This document shows, one piece after another, positions 8,855-17,837 of a stretch of 64,000 nucleotides of DNA. The notes beneath the pieces were generated by a model that saw nothing but the letters and a program-made list of their open reading frames with translations, was not told where the DNA came from and did no database searches. Within the stretch, counting starts at the first letter, position 1. Each line of letters starts with the position of its first letter. The stretch lies in contig NZ_JACLYU010000001.1 in the NCBI RefSeq assembly GCF_016899725.1, forward strand, positions 248,001-312,000, read 5' to 3'. The position numbers and the translations under genes were made by a program. The stretch is from Bifidobacterium pullorum subsp. saeculare. Its GTDB lineage: Bacteria > Actinomycetota > Actinomycetes > Actinomycetales > Bifidobacteriaceae.

Positions 8855-10318
8855 ATGGACATCGCAGGCAAGACCGTGGTGATCGCAGGCCTCGGCGTAT
8901 CCGGGACATCGTTGGTCGAGGTGCTGCGCGAACGCGGCGTGAAGGTCATTGGCGTGGACGAGCGCAAACCCGGCGCCGACCTCGCGTCCTTCGACGACGT
9001 GGACTGGGAAGGCGTCGACTATGTGATGACCTCCCCGGTGTTCAACCCGCGCACGCCGTTCATCCTCGAGGCCCAGCGCCGCGGCATCCCGGTGATGAGC
9101 GAGGTCGAGTTCGCCTGGCGGCTGCGCGTGCCGAACGCGCGCACCGGCGAACCGGCCGGCTGGATCGGCATCACCGGCACCAACGGCAAGACCACCACCA
9201 CCGAGATGGTCTCCGGCATGCTCACCGCCTGCGGACTGGACGCCCCCTGCGCCGGCAACATCGCCTCCGGGAACATGGCGATGAGCCTGTCGCGCTGCGC
9301 CACCAACCCCGCGCATGACGCGCTGTGCGTGGAACTGAGCTCCTTCCAGCTGCATTTCACCGACTCGCTGCGCCTCGACTGCGCGGCCATCACCAACATC
9401 GCCGACGACCACCTCGACTGGCACGGCGGCATCGAGAACTACGCCGCCGACAAGTCCAAGGTGTTCCACGGCGTGACAAAGGCGCTGGTGTACAACGCGC
9501 AGGACGAGCGCGTCACCATGCTGGCCCGCCGCGCCCGCACCGCCCCCGGCTGCCGGCGCATCGGCTTCACGCTCGCCGAACCCTGGCCAGGCCAGATTGG
9601 CGTCAAGAACGGATGGATCGTCGACATGTCCGGCGTGGCCGGCGGCGAGCCCGGCGAGGCCACGCGCCTGGTGCGCGTCAAGGGCCTGCCGCATCTGACC
9701 GAGCCCGACGGCACCGTCTACCCGCATCTGCTCGCCGACGCCCTGACCGCCCTCGCCCTCGCCCTCGGCTACGGCGCGGACCCCAAGGACTGCGTCGCGG
9801 CGCTCGAGGCGTTCACGCCCGGCGGTCACCGCATCGCCACCGTCGCCACCGCCACAGTGGACGGCGGTACGATTCGCTTCGTGGACGATTCCAAGGCCAC
9901 GAACGCGCACGCCGCCCGCGCCTCCCTGTCCAGCTTCCCGAGGAAGTCCGTCGTCTGGATCTGCGGCGGCTTGGCCAAGGGCAGCCGTTTCGAACGGCTC
10001 GTCGCCGACCAGGCGCACACCATCAAGGCCGCCGTCGTCATCGGCCGCGACCCCCAGCCCATGCTCGACGCCTTCGCCGCCTCCGCGCCCGGCATTCCGC
10101 TTACCGTCATCGACGCCGAGGAGCACGGGGCCGCGCTCGACGGTGCCACGGTGATGGACCGCGCCGTCGAGGCCGCCGCCAGCCAGGCCGGCCCCGGCGA
10201 CGTGGTGCTTATGGCGCCCGCCTGCGCCTCGATGGACCAGTTCGCCTCCTACGCCGACCGTGGCGCCCGGTTCGCCGACGCCGCCGGACGCTGGGCAGCC
10301 GCCCATGGCGCGCGGTGA
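8855..10318 (+). CDS. murD: UDP-N-acetylmuramoylalanine--D-glutamate ligase
   Basis: 487 residues. The Rossmann-like start [17 protein letters not shown] binds UDP-MurNAc-Ala, the P-loop is [14 protein letters not shown] (about residue 108), then [18 protein letters not shown] and the C-terminal [12 protein letters not shown], all standard for MurD. It adds D-Glu to the growing stem peptide. AAGGGGAGC precedes ATG 8855. The 84-bp gap from mraY holds no obvious gene. The 3' end overlaps ftsW by 14 bp. Confidence 0.95.
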   Translation: MDIAGKTVVIAGLGVSGTSLVEVLRERGVKVIGVDERKPGADLASFDDVDWEGVDYVMTSPVFNPRTPFILEAQRRGIPVMSEVEFAWRLRVPNARTGEPAGWIGITGTNGKTTTTEMVSGMLTACGLDAPCAGNIASGNMAMSLSRCATNPAHDALCVELSSFQLHFTDSLRLDCAAITNIADDHLDWHGGIENYAADKSKVFHGVTKALVYNAQDERVTMLARRARTAPGCRRIGFTLAEPWPGQIGVKNGWIVDMSGVAGGEPGEATRLVRVKGLPHLTEPDGTVYPHLLADALTALALALGYGADPKDCVAALEAFTPGGHRIATVATATVDGGTIRFVDDSKATNAHAARASLSSFPRKSVVWICGGLAKGSRFERLVADQAHTIKAAVVIGRDPQPMLDAFAASAPGIPLTVIDAEEHGAALDGATVMDRAVEAAASQAGPGDVVLMAPACASMDQFASYADRGARFADAAGRWAAAHGAR

Positions 10319-11561
10319 GACCACGCCCCGCGTCGCCGCATCCCATCGCGGCGGCGCCGGGCAGGGCGGCGCGCACGGCGCCGCGGACGGCCCCGCCGCC
10401 ACGCGCGGCCGATACGAGGGCTGGCGCGGCATGCTCAACCCGCTGTGGTGCTACCACGGCTTCCGCATGGCCGTGGCCGTGCTCACCGTGATCGGGCTGG
10501 TCATGGTGTACTCCAGCTCGGCCGCCACCACCGCGGCCAGCGGCGGCGACCCGACCACGGACCTGCTCGAGCAGGGCCTGTTCTGCGTCGGCGGGCTCGC
10601 CCTCGGCCTCATCTGCGCGATGCTGCCGCTGTCCATCTACCGCCGGATCGGCTTCGTGCTCGTGCTCGCCTCGATGTTCCTGCAGACGCTCACCTTCACC
10701 GCGCTCGGCCGTTCGAAGAACGGCAACTCCGGCTGGATCTTCGTGGCCGGCCACAGCTTCCAGCCCGCTGAGGCGATGAAGCTCGCGCTGTGCATCTGGC
10801 TGCCCGCCGCACTGCTCGCCGCCGCCGCACGCGCCCGCAAAGTCGGCTGGCCCAAGGCCTACGCCCTGCCGCTGGCCATGTTCGTCGCCTGCCTGCTGCT
10901 GGTGCTCGGCGGCAAGGACCTGGGCACCGCGATCATCATCATCTTCATCGGCGGCGCCGCCTTCCTCATCGGCGGATTCCCGGGCAAATGGCTGGGACTG
11001 GGCGCCATCGTGATGGGCGCGGCCGTGACCGGGCTCATCATGGCCAGCCCCAGCCGCCGCAACCGCATCCTCGCCACCTATGTGGGCTGCTCCGGCGACG
11101 ACGCCCAGGGCATCTGCTTCCAGGCCACGCACGCCCGCTACGCAATGGCCTCCGGCGGATTCCTGGGATTGGGCCTGGGCAACAGCCGCGAGAAATGGAG
11201 CTACCTGCCCGAGGCACACAACGACTTCATCTTCGCGATCATCGGCGAGGAACTCGGATTCCTCGGCTGCGCCGCCGTCATCCTGCTGTTCGTCGTCATC
11301 GGCTGGTGCCTCATCCGCGTGGCCCTGGCCATCGCCGACCGCTACGCCTCGATGGTGCTCATGACGCTGGATGTGTGGATCGTCGGCCAGGCGCTGGTCA
11401 ACATCGGCGTCGTCGTCGGCGTGTTCCCCGTGTTCGGCGTGCCCATGCCCTTCGTCTCCGCCGGCGGTTCCTCGCTGGTCATGTGCCTGGCCGGCGCCGG
11501 CGTCGCCATCGGCATGATGCGGCGTCAGCCGGAGATCAAGGCCGATTCCTCGCGCGAGTGA
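10305..11561 (+). CDS. ftsW: Septal peptidoglycan polymerase FtsW (SEDS family)
   Basis: 418 residues, about ten membrane helices after a 45-residue cytoplasmic tail. SEDS signatures are [39 protein letters not shown] and [17 protein letters not shown]. It polymerises glycan strands from lipid II with FtsI. ATG 10305 is taken as the start, inside the murD 3' end, giving the usual length; an upstream in-frame start at 10260 adds only overlap sequence. Confidence 0.93.
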   Translation: MARGETTPRVAASHRGGAGQGGAHGAADGPAATRGRYEGWRGMLNPLWCYHGFRMAVAVLTVIGLVMVYSSSAATTAASGGDPTTDLLEQGLFCVGGLALGLICAMLPLSIYRRIGFVLVLASMFLQTLTFTALGRSKNGNSGWIFVAGHSFQPAEAMKLALCIWLPAALLAAAARARKVGWPKAYALPLAMFVACLLLVLGGKDLGTAIIIIFIGGAAFLIGGFPGKWLGLGAIVMGAAVTGLIMASPSRRNRILATYVGCSGDDAQGICFQATHARYAMASGGFLGLGLGNSREKWSYLPEAHNDFIFAIIGEELGFLGCAAVILLFVVIGWCLIRVALAIADRYASMVLMTLDVWIVGQALVNIGVVVGVFPVFGVPMPFVSAGGSSLVMCLAGAGVAIGMMRRQPEIKADSSRE

Positions 11562-11577
11562 ACTACACTGGGCGCTT

Positions 11578-12768
11578 ATGAACCAGGCCGCACACATCCA
11601 TCCCCATATCGTCCTCGCCGGAGGCGGCACCGCGGGCCACGTCAACCCGCTGCTCGCCGTCGCCGACGCCATCCGCGCCATCGACCCCGAGGCGCGGATC
11701 AGCGTCATCGGCACCCAGGTCGGCCTGGAGTCCCGGCTCGTGCCCGCCGCCGGCTACGAACTCGACACCATCGAGAAGGTGCCGTTCCCACGCCGCCCCG
11801 ATCTGGACGCGCTGCGCTTCCCCGTCCGCTGGCGCCGCGAAACCGCGCACGTCAAGCAGATCCTGCGCAGCCGCGAGGCGGACGTCGTCGTCGGCTTCGG
11901 TGGCTACGCGGCCGCCCCCGTGTACGCGGCCGCCCACGCCATGGGCCTGCCCGTGGCGCTGCACGAGTCCAACGCGCGCGCCGGCATGGCCAACAAGCTC
12001 GGCGCCCGCTGGGCCGACTACATCGGCGTCGTCTACGAAGGCTGCGGCCTCAAGGCCGCCAAGGACGGCGCCCGAATCGAACGGGTCGGCCTGCCGCTGC
12101 GCCCGGCCATCGCCCGGCTCGTCGGCAAGCTCGAATCCGACCGCGCCGCCGCCCGCCGCGAAGGCGCCGCCGCGCTGGGCGTGGGCGCCGACCAGCCCAT
12201 CGTGCTCGTCACCGGCGGCTCCCTCGGTGCCGTGAGTCTCAACCGTGCCGTCGCCTCCGCCGCCGACGACCTGCTCGAACACGCCCAGGTCATCCACCTG
12301 ACCGGCCGGGGCAAGCTCGATGAGGTACGCCGGATCGTCGCCGGACGCGTCGGCGAGGCCGCGCTCGCCGGCATCGGCGCCGAATCCGCCCACGCCGGCG
12401 ACTACCACGCCGCTGAATACCTGGAGCGCATCGACCTGGCCTTCGCCTGCGCCGACCTCATCATCTGCCGTTCCGGCGCCGGCATGGTCAGCGAACTCAC
12501 CGCGCTCGGCCTGCCCGCCGTGTATGTGCCGCTGCCCATCGGCAACGGCGAGCAGCGCTTCAACGCGCAGCCCGTCGTGGACGCCGGCGGCGGCATCATG
12601 GTCGCCGACGCCGACATGACCGCCGACTGGGTGCGCGCGCATGTGCCCGGCCTGCTCGCCGACGCCGACCGCCTCGCCGCGATGGGCCGCAAGGCCTGGG
12701 ACTACGGCATCCGCGACGCCGCCGAGACCATGGCACGCCGCACGCTCGACCTGGCGCGCCGGGGCTGA
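11578..12768 (+). CDS. murG: Lipid II synthase: undecaprenyl-PP-MurNAc-pentapeptide GlcNAc transferase
   Basis: 396 residues of the GT28 family. The N-terminal glycine loop is [21 protein letters not shown], then [14 protein letters not shown] and [14 protein letters not shown]. The donor-binding C-terminal half has [15 protein letters not shown] and [17 protein letters not shown]. It transfers GlcNAc from UDP-GlcNAc to lipid I at the inner membrane face. ATG 11578 lies 16 bp after the ftsW stop; the ribosome site is weak, suggesting coupling. Confidence 0.95.
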   Translation: MNQAAHIHPHIVLAGGGTAGHVNPLLAVADAIRAIDPEARISVIGTQVGLESRLVPAAGYELDTIEKVPFPRRPDLDALRFPVRWRRETAHVKQILRSREADVVVGFGGYAAAPVYAAAHAMGLPVALHESNARAGMANKLGARWADYIGVVYEGCGLKAAKDGARIERVGLPLRPAIARLVGKLESDRAAARREGAAALGVGADQPIVLVTGGSLGAVSLNRAVASAADDLLEHAQVIHLTGRGKLDEVRRIVAGRVGEAALAGIGAESAHAGDYHAAEYLERIDLAFACADLIICRSGAGMVSELTALGLPAVYVPLPIGNGEQRFNAQPVVDAGGGIMVADADMTADWVRAHVPGLLADADRLAAMGRKAWDYGIRDAAETMARRTLDLARRG

Positions 12769-12795
12769 GCGGGGCGATGGCCCCGGCGGCGCTCC

Positions 12796-12830
12796 TATAA
12801 TCATGAACCCGGGGGACCGCGGTACCGCGG
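12796..12830 (+). promoter_or_regulatory. Candidate internal promoter for murC-ftsQ with 14-bp palindrome
   Basis: In the murG-murC gap a perfect -10 hexamer TATAAT lies at 12796-12801, followed at 12817-12830 by CCGCGGTACCGCGG, a perfect palindrome. No -35 hexamer is obvious 17 bp upstream. The palindrome sits where a transcript would begin and could be an operator or an RNA hairpin. This is inference from position only. Confidence 0.4.
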
Positions 12831-12861
12831 CTCCGCAACCAACCGACCGTCAGGAGCATCT

Positions 12862-14445
12862 GTGACGCACGTCGACACCACTGCAAGCGAACCCATCGTG
12901 CTCGACCCCACGCGGGCCGCCTTCGGCCCCGACGAGGGCGTGGAGGGGTTGGGCCGCACCCACTTCATCGGCATCGGCGGCGCCGGCATGTCCGTGCTCG
13001 CCGAGATGCTGCACGAGCGAGGCGTCGAGGTCACCGGCTCCGACCGCGAGGCCAACGCCAAAACCGCGCGCCTGGAGGCGCTCGGCGTCACCGTGTTCCT
13101 CGGCCAGCGCGCTGAGAACGTGGCCGGCGCCGCCACCGTCGTCTACTCCAGCGCCATCAAGCCGGACAATCCGGAGATCGTCGCCGCCGCCACGGCCGGC
13201 GCGCGCATCGTCCACCGCTCCGACATCCTCGCGCTGCTCATGCACGGCCGCCGCGCCGTCACCGTGGCCGGCGCCCACGGCAAAACCACCACCAGCTCCC
13301 TGCTCGCGCACATCCTGCGCCACGCCGGCACCGGCCCGCTCGCCGACCCCAGCTATGCGATCGGCGGCGCCATCCAGGGCCCCGACGGCACCACGATTGA
13401 TGGCGGGCACGCCGGCCACGGGGCCGTGCTCGTCGCCGAGGCCGACGAATCCGACGGCAGCTTCCTCAAATACCATCCCGAGATCGCGATCGTCACGAAC
13501 GCCGAACCCGACCATCTCGACCACTACGGCGACGCCGCCCACTACCACGCCGCCTTCGTCCGGCACCTCGGCCACGCCACTGGCCATGCCGTCGTCTGCG
13601 TGGACGACGAGGGCGCGCTCGGCGTGCTGCGCGCGCTGCCGGCCGACGTGGCCGGCCGCGTCATCGCCTATTCGACCCAGGACAGCGAGGCGCTGGGCGA
13701 CCTCAACGGCGCCGCCTTGGTGCGCATCCTGTCCGAATCCGAGCGCTCCGGCTCGGGTGCCGAATGCTTCGTGGTTGCCGGCCTGGGCGCCGCCACCGGC
13801 GCGGCCGTGGCCGACGAGGCGGGCCGTGACCTGCTGCCGGTGACGCTTGCCGTGCCCGGCCTGCACAACGCGCGCAACGCCACGGCCGCGCTGGTCGCCG
13901 CCGCGCTGCTCGGCGCCGACCCGGCCGCCTGCGCCCGAGCCGCCTCGGACTTCCACGGCGCCGCCCGCCGCTTCCAGGTGCGGGGCACCGTCAAGCAGGT
14001 CACTGTCGTCGACGACTACGCCCACCATCCCACCGAGATCGCCGCCCTGCTCGACGCGGCCCGCCGCCGTTACCCGGATGCGACGTTGCGCGTGCTCTTC
14101 CAGCCGCACCTGTTCTCCCGCACCCGGTTCTTCGCCCACGAGTTCGCCGAGGCGCTCGCCAAGGCCGACGACGTCATCGTCACCGGCATCTTCCCCGCCC
14201 GCGAACGGCAGGCGGACTTCCCGGACGTGACTGCCGCCACGATCGTCAAGGCCGCCGCCGACGTGCCGCACGAGCCGGCCCAGGGGTGGATTCAGGCCGT
14301 CGACGACATGCACCTGGCCGCCCGGATGATGGCGATGCGCGCCCACCACGGCGATGTCATCCTCACCGTCGGCGCCGGCGACATCACCGACATGGGCCCC
14401 GTGCTCCTCACCGCGCTGGCCGCGCACCGCGAGGCCTGCGCCTGA
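12862..14445 (+). CDS. murC: UDP-N-acetylmuramate--L-alanine ligase
   Basis: 527 residues. The N-terminal HFIGIGGAGMSVLAEML is the MurC signature, followed by the P-loop VAGAHGKTTTSSLLAHIL, EADESDGSFL, NAEPDHLDHYG and the C-terminal VDDYAHHPTEI. It joins L-Ala to UDP-MurNAc, the first stem-peptide step. The GTG start at 12862 follows AGGAG (12852-12856). The stop overlaps the ftsQ start. The chain is somewhat longer than many MurC proteins because of an N-terminal extension and loops in the middle domain. Confidence 0.95.
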   Translation: MTHVDTTASEPIVLDPTRAAFGPDEGVEGLGRTHFIGIGGAGMSVLAEMLHERGVEVTGSDREANAKTARLEALGVTVFLGQRAENVAGAATVVYSSAIKPDNPEIVAAATAGARIVHRSDILALLMHGRRAVTVAGAHGKTTTSSLLAHILRHAGTGPLADPSYAIGGAIQGPDGTTIDGGHAGHGAVLVAEADESDGSFLKYHPEIAIVTNAEPDHLDHYGDAAHYHAAFVRHLGHATGHAVVCVDDEGALGVLRALPADVAGRVIAYSTQDSEALGDLNGAALVRILSESERSGSGAECFVVAGLGAATGAAVADEAGRDLLPVTLAVPGLHNARNATAALVAAALLGADPAACARAASDFHGAARRFQVRGTVKQVTVVDDYAHHPTEIAALLDAARRRYPDATLRVLFQPHLFSRTRFFAHEFAEALAKADDVIVTGIFPARERQADFPDVTAATIVKAAADVPHEPAQGWIQAVDDMHLAARMMAMRAHHGDVILTVGAGDITDMGPVLLTALAAHREACA

Positions 14446-15530
14446 TGGCCGGACGCGTCGTCAGCTCCGGCTCGCCACACGGACGCGGCAAGGCGCCCGC
14501 CGGCCGGACCGGCGCGCGCCGAACCTCGTCAGGCCAGGCCAGACTGCCCAAATACGGCCACGGGCCGAAGCCGTCCGATGCGCCGGCCGTGACCGTGCCG
14601 CCGCAGGGCGGCGGACGCGTCGCGCGCAGCACCCGCTCCCACGACCCGTCCCAGCGGCATCCCAGCCGCTCGGCCTCCGGCCAGTTCGTGGACGCCCGAG
14701 CCCTCGACAGCGAGGACATCGTCGCCAAAACCCTCGCGGAAAGCGAGGGGGCGCTCGGCCTGGCCACCCGTCCCAAGGTCGTCGACTTCAAGGCACGGCT
14801 CAAAGAACGCCGGCGCGCGCGCCTGCGGGCGATGGCGCTGCGCGTCGCGGCGATCGTGGCGGCCGCGGCGGCCCTCGCCGCACTGGCCTGGCTGCTGTTC
14901 CTTTCACCGGCGCTCAGGCTCGAGGCTTCGCAGATCCGTGTCACCGGCGCGAACGAATGGGTGAGCGCCACGGACATCACAGGCATCGTCGGCGAGCAGG
15001 CGGGCCGGTCGTTGCTGCTGCTCGACACTGCCTCGATGACCGAACGCATGGGCGCCATCCCCGGCGTCACCAAAGCCGAGGTGACCCGCCGCTTCCCGCA
15101 CGGCGTGGACGTGGCCATCACCGCGCAGCGGCCCGCCGCGATGCTCAAGGCGGGGGATGACGCGCTCACCGCCGTGGACGCCCGGGGACGTGTGCTCAAC
15201 TCCGTGCGCGGCGCCGACACCGCCGGCGTGCCCGTCATCGAAGTCAAGGACGTGGACCACGCGCTCAAGGGACGGTCCGTCAAGACGGCGCTCAAAGTGC
15301 TCGACGCGCTGCCCGAGTCGATGCGCGCCAGAATCACCAAGGTCACCGCCGAGACGCAGGACGCGGTCAGAACCGAGCTCGACGGCGGCGCGCACACCGT
15401 GGTCTGGGGCGACGCCAGCGACCTCAAGCTCAAGCAGGCCATCGTGGACACGATCCTCGCCGACCCGAAGGTCATCGGTGACAAGCACGAGGTGGATGTG
15501 TCCGCGCCGAACCGGCCCGTGCTCCGATAG
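14445..15530 (+). CDS. ftsQ: FtsQ-type divisome protein with POTRA domain
   Basis: 361 residues: a long basic, proline- and serine-rich cytoplasmic tail of about 120 residues, one membrane helix (VAAIVAAAAALAALAWLLF), then a POTRA domain opening with LEASQIRVTGANEWVSATDI and the FtsQ domain. It bridges FtsL/FtsB to the divisome outside the membrane. ATG 14445 overlaps the murC stop (TGATG). It closes the cluster: ftsZ, which often follows, is not here. Confidence 0.88.
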   Translation: MAGRVVSSGSPHGRGKAPAGRTGARRTSSGQARLPKYGHGPKPSDAPAVTVPPQGGGRVARSTRSHDPSQRHPSRSASGQFVDARALDSEDIVAKTLAESEGALGLATRPKVVDFKARLKERRRARLRAMALRVAAIVAAAAALAALAWLLFLSPALRLEASQIRVTGANEWVSATDITGIVGEQAGRSLLLLDTASMTERMGAIPGVTKAEVTRRFPHGVDVAITAQRPAAMLKAGDDALTAVDARGRVLNSVRGADTAGVPVIEVKDVDHALKGRSVKTALKVLDALPESMRARITKVTAETQDAVRTELDGGAHTVVWGDASDLKLKQAIVDTILADPKVIGDKHEVDVSAPNRPVLR

Positions 15531-15565
15531 CGCCGGCGGAACCCCATCAGACGCCGGCGGCCGGC

Positions 15566-16042
15566 TCAGACACCGAGTTCGGCGGTGTCGAAGGCGATGG
15601 TCACCGGGCCGTCGTTGACCAGACCCACGCGCATATGCGCGCCGAAGCGCCCCTCGCGCACCGGCACGCCGCCGGAGCGCAGCGCCTCGTTGAGCTTGAT
15701 CCACATGAGGTCGGCGTGCTCCGGTTCTCCGGCGGCGACGAAGCTCGGCCGGTTGCCCTTGCGCACGTCGGCGAACAGCGTGAACTGGGAGATCGACAGG
15801 ATCTCGCCGCCCACGTCCTGCACCGAACGGTTCATACGGCCCTGCCCGTCCTCGAAGATGCGCAGGTTGAGCAGCTTGTGCGCCACCCAGGAGACCTGGA
15901 CATCGGTGTCCGTGTCGGTCACGCCGACCAGGACGAGCAGGCCGGGGCCGATCTGCTGGGGCTCGAAGGTGACGTCCGGGGTGCCGAGGTCATTGACCAC
16001 GTCCACGCTGGCGCTGGATACGCGTTGCACGACGATTCTCAT
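15566..16042 (-). CDS. dtd: D-aminoacyl-tRNA deacylase
   Basis: 158 residues, close to the usual length. It begins MRIVVQRVSSASVDV and carries the active-site motif SISQFTLFADVRKGNRPSF and the Gly-cis-Pro region LVNDGPVTIAFDT (the usual order is NxGPVT). It hydrolyses D-aminoacyl-tRNAs, protecting translation from D-amino acids. The ATG at 16042 matches the family N-terminus; the frame continues upstream through the repeat array but that part is not conserved. It converges on ftsQ with only 35 bp between. Confidence 0.93.
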   Translation of the reverse strand: MRIVVQRVSSASVDVVNDLGTPDVTFEPQQIGPGLLVLVGVTDTDTDVQVSWVAHKLLNLRIFEDGQGRMNRSVQDVGGEILSISQFTLFADVRKGNRPSFVAAGEPEHADLMWIKLNEALRSGGVPVREGRFGAHMRVGLVNDGPVTIAFDTAELGV

Positions 16043-16057
16043 GAGCCCAAGCCTAGC

Positions 16058-16202
16058 CCACCATGCGGTGGTCCGCCCACCATGCGGTGGTCCGCCCACG
16101 GTGCGGTGGTTTGCCCACGGTGCGGTGCCGTATATCGTTGGAATTCCGGGCCACCGCATGGTGGGGGCACCGCATGGTGGGCAACCCACCGCACCGTGGG
16201 CC
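16058..16202. repeat. Array of seven palindromic CCCACCATGCGGTGG-type units
   Basis: Four units in one orientation (two CCCACCATGCGGTGG, two CCCACGGTGCGG-type), spaced about 19 bp, are followed after a CGTTGGAATTCC motif by three units in the opposite orientation (CACCGCATGGTGGG type). Each unit is a near-palindrome, and the two arms can pair with each other into a large hairpin or cruciform. It lies between dtd and ssrA, and the dtd start is just upstream on the other strand. The core CACCATGCGG recurs in an inverted repeat at 28930-28970. Confidence 0.8.
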
Positions 16203-16244
16203 ATCACGCCCGGCGCGAAAGTGGCGTGGCGGCGCGCGGCGAGG

Positions 16245-16250
16245 TATAGT
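16245..16250 (+). promoter_or_regulatory. Candidate -10 element of ssrA
   Basis: TATAGT at 16245-16250 is the best -10 hexamer ahead of the tmRNA, leaving roughly 35 nt of 5' leader to be removed by RNase P. No clear -35 hexamer is visible at 17 bp. Confidence 0.45.
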
Positions 16251-16291
16251 GAGGTGTCCGGCCGGACAGCCGGGGCTTGATAACTGAACAT

Positions 16292-16687
16292 GGGGCTGAT
16301 CGGTTTCGACGGTGACCTGTTCGTCGCAGGGAAGCGTGCCGAGAACGCAGGGTCCGCTCGTGGATGACCCCTGCACACCAATAAGTGCCAAATCCAATCG
16401 CACTGAGTTCGCTCTCGCTGCCTGATGCTTCGCGCTCGGGATTAACCAGCGAGCAGCCGCTCCGTCCGCTTGACCTCGTCCTGGGGTGAAGATCGGGCGT
16501 CGTTTTCAGGACTTGCTTGCGTAGCCGCGCCACAGGGCTGCGCCGGGACTTTTACTGTGGTCGTGCCCGCCGGCGGTTGTCTGCGACAGACCCGGGGGCA
16601 GGGAAATAGCCGCAAGGCCAGCAGACTACGCACGTAGAAGACTGAGGGTACGGTCACCGGACCGGGGTTCAATTCCCCGCAGCTCCA
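16292..16687 (+). ncRNA. ssrA: Transfer-messenger RNA (tmRNA)
   Basis: The 5' end GGGGCTG (16292-16298) pairs with CAGCTCC (16680-16686). The third pair is G-U, the alanyl-tRNA synthetase identity element, and A16687 is the discriminator. The tRNA-like T arm GGTTCAATTCC is at 16666-16676. The reading frame at 16387-16425 encodes AKSNRTEFALAA and stops at TGA. tmRNA rescues stalled ribosomes and tags the nascent chain for proteolysis. The bases after the discriminator are CGG, so CCA is not encoded in this integrated state and must be added by tRNA nucleotidyltransferase. Confidence 0.96.
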
Positions 16688-16688
16688 C
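16675..16688 (+). repeat. attL: attL core of the integrated element (14-bp direct repeat)
   Basis: CCCCGCAGCTCCAC at the 3' end of ssrA is repeated exactly at 23129-23142. The flanking bases differ on both sides (T versus G before, G versus C after). It covers the end of the T arm, the acceptor strand and the discriminator, a standard target of tyrosine integrases. The element supplies the copy downstream of the crossover here, keeping the gene functional. Confidence 0.85.
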
Positions 16689-16693
16689 GGATA

Positions 16694-16725
16694 GGGTCCC
16701 GGCGGAAACGCCGGGGCCCTTTTTT
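16694..16725 (+). terminator. Intrinsic terminator after ssrA, carried by the element
   Basis: Stem GGGTCCCGGCG (16694-16704), GAAA loop, CGCCGGGGCCC (16709-16719), then six T. As it lies on the element side of attL, it was probably brought in by the element. The chromosomal ssrA terminator appears to be the hairpin after attR. Confidence 0.85.
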
Positions 16726-16811
16726 CATGCCGAAAACCGCTTCGTGGCGCCGATTTGACAACATGCACAAGTTGTTCGGTATGTCCGCTCGTGTCCGCCT
16801 GTGTCCTCGGT

Positions 16812-16831
16812 TTAGGTGCCAATATAGGTGC
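16812..16831 (+). promoter_or_regulatory. Paired TAGGTGCC sites near attL (candidate integrase arm sites)
   Basis: TAGGTGCC occurs at 16812-16819 and 16824-16831, 12 bp apart. The same pair with the same 12-bp spacing and orientation occurs at 23057-23076 beside attR. Tyrosine integrases of this class bind paired arm sites inside each end of their element; that assignment is inferred from symmetry and position. Confidence 0.6.
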
Positions 16832-16948
16832 CGGCTCGCGGCGTGCATGCGCCGCCATGACCCCGCCGGAGGCGTTTGGGCCCGGTGCTCCCGGTCACTA
16901 GGGCCGCGATTGACCGTGCTCGATGCCCGCGCGGCGCGCATGCGCCGA

Positions 16949-17195
16949 CATGGCCGGCAGCAGGGGCGGAGCCCCGATGCCGAGCCCTCCCATGACCCGG
17001 CCGCGGGAGCGGCGGTGACTTGGTTCTGCCCATGGACCGGCGACGGGAGGCGACCGGGGACGCGGCTGGACGTACGCACTGGTGACCCGGCGCCGGTTTA
17101 GGCTCGGCCGGCATGGACTCGGGCATGGCCGGCAGCAGGGGCATAGGGGCGTGCACAAGCCCCGGAGCCCCGATGCCGAGCCCTCCCATGACCCG
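16949..17195 (+). repeat. Imperfect direct duplication in the left non-coding region of the element
   Basis: A 19-bp copy (16949-16967 and 17124-17142) and a 32-bp copy (16968-16999 and 17164-17195) form a duplication about 175 bp apart, with 21 extra bases inserted in the second copy. I see no credible gene between 16727 and 17444; the short open frames there are non-conserved and GC-driven. The region also holds most of the GACCCG hexamers described separately. Confidence 0.7.
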
Positions 17196-17407
17196 TCCGC
17201 GAAGCGGCGATGACTAGGCGGTGGCGATGATGCCGCCGAAGGCGGCCCTACCGGACCCGCGACACGCCGAGAGAATGGCGGAATTCCAACGTTTTAGACC
17301 CGCCTGACCGAGTTTTTCCTACTTTCCCCGCGTTAGCCCGTACAACACGATTTTCTCCTTGCATACGTTCCTAGGTAGGCCTCTAAGGAGGGGCCTCGGT
17401 GGACCCG
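16994..17407 (+). promoter_or_regulatory. Cluster of six GACCCG hexamers: candidate transfer locus (clt-like)
   Basis: GACCCG occurs in one orientation at 16994, 17084, 17190, 17254, 17297 and 17402, the last as GACCCGGA. Streptomyces TraB translocases recognise 8-bp TRS repeats in a non-coding clt locus; from memory the pSVH1 repeat is GACCCGGA. Two of the six sit in the duplicated block and are not independent. The assignment is a hypothesis resting on motif density and on the nearby TraB-like gene. Confidence 0.4.
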
Positions 17408-17427
17408 GAAACCGTTGGAATTCCGGG
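17279..17427. repeat. Inverted CGTTGGAATTCC motifs flanking the leader of the element operon
   Basis: CGTTGGAATTCCG occurs inverted at 17279-17291 and direct at 17413-17425. Further copies are at 16136 (outside the element, before ssrA) and 23101 (just before attR). The 17413 and 23101 copies share a longer 17-bp identity starting GAAACC. The 120-bp spacer between the inverted pair is AT-richer and may hold the promoter of the operon. A role as operator or recombination accessory site is inference. Confidence 0.55.
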
Positions 17428-17444
17428 AGAATGGGAGGATTCCC

Positions 17445-17837
17445 ATGGCAAGGCAAAACGGCGGCTGGACCTCTTTTGGCCCGCTCCCGGTGAATTTCGA
17501 CCATATGGCTGCGCAGGCGCTGGGTGTAGGCGTCGAACCGGTCGAGACCTACGACCCCGAGACGCGAACCCGGTCGCAGAAGACACGGGACGATGGAACG
17601 CCGCAGTGGGAGGTGCAGGTCATGCTCCTGCCCTACGAGGATGACGACCGTCACAGCGCGGCCGTCGTGCCCGTCAAAGTCTACGCCAAGACCGCACCCA
17701 CGATCACACCGCTCAAGCCCGTGCACTTCGTGCGACTCATGGCCATCCCGTGGGCGATGGAAGGCCGCAATGGCATCAGCTACTCGGCTGACGCGGTGGA
17801 CACGCGGCCGAACCCGGCGGGAGGTGACCTCAAGTGA
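17445..17837 (+). CDS. Pra-like activator of element replication, integration and excision
   Basis: 130 residues from ATG 17445, preceded by GGGAGGAT. The layout GPLPVNFDHMAAQALGVGVE, a charged linker QKTRDDGTPQWEVQVM, then VVPVKVYAKTAPTITPLKPV and GISYSADAV matches my recollection of actinobacterial plasmid proteins annotated as replication, integration and excision activators (pSAM2 Pra family). The fold looks all-beta. It is the first gene of the element operon, and its stop overlaps the next start (GTGA). The function is inferred from family and context; a single-strand-binding-like protein is the main alternative. Confidence 0.5.
   Translation: MARQNGGWTSFGPLPVNFDHMAAQALGVGVEPVETYDPETRTRSQKTRDDGTPQWEVQVMLLPYEDDDRHSAAVVPVKVYAKTAPTITPLKPVHFVRLMAIPWAMEGRNGISYSADAVDTRPNPAGGDLK

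Noticed and set aside
7532..10438. Minus-strand open frame of 968 codons opposite mraY and murD
   Set aside because: It is a GC-driven shadow of conserved plus-strand genes, with no motif and very biased composition.
15531..15565. GCCGGC repeats between ftsQ and dtd as a terminator
   Set aside because: No stable stem followed by a T run can be drawn in the 35-bp gap.
16058..16202. Short regularly spaced repeats as a CRISPR array
   Set aside because: Units are about 15 bp with 4-bp gaps, occur in both orientations, and there are no unique spacers or cas genes.
16727..17101. Frames of about 125 codons in the left non-coding part of the element
   Set aside because: They run through the direct duplication and the arm sites, lack ribosome sites and show no conservation pattern.
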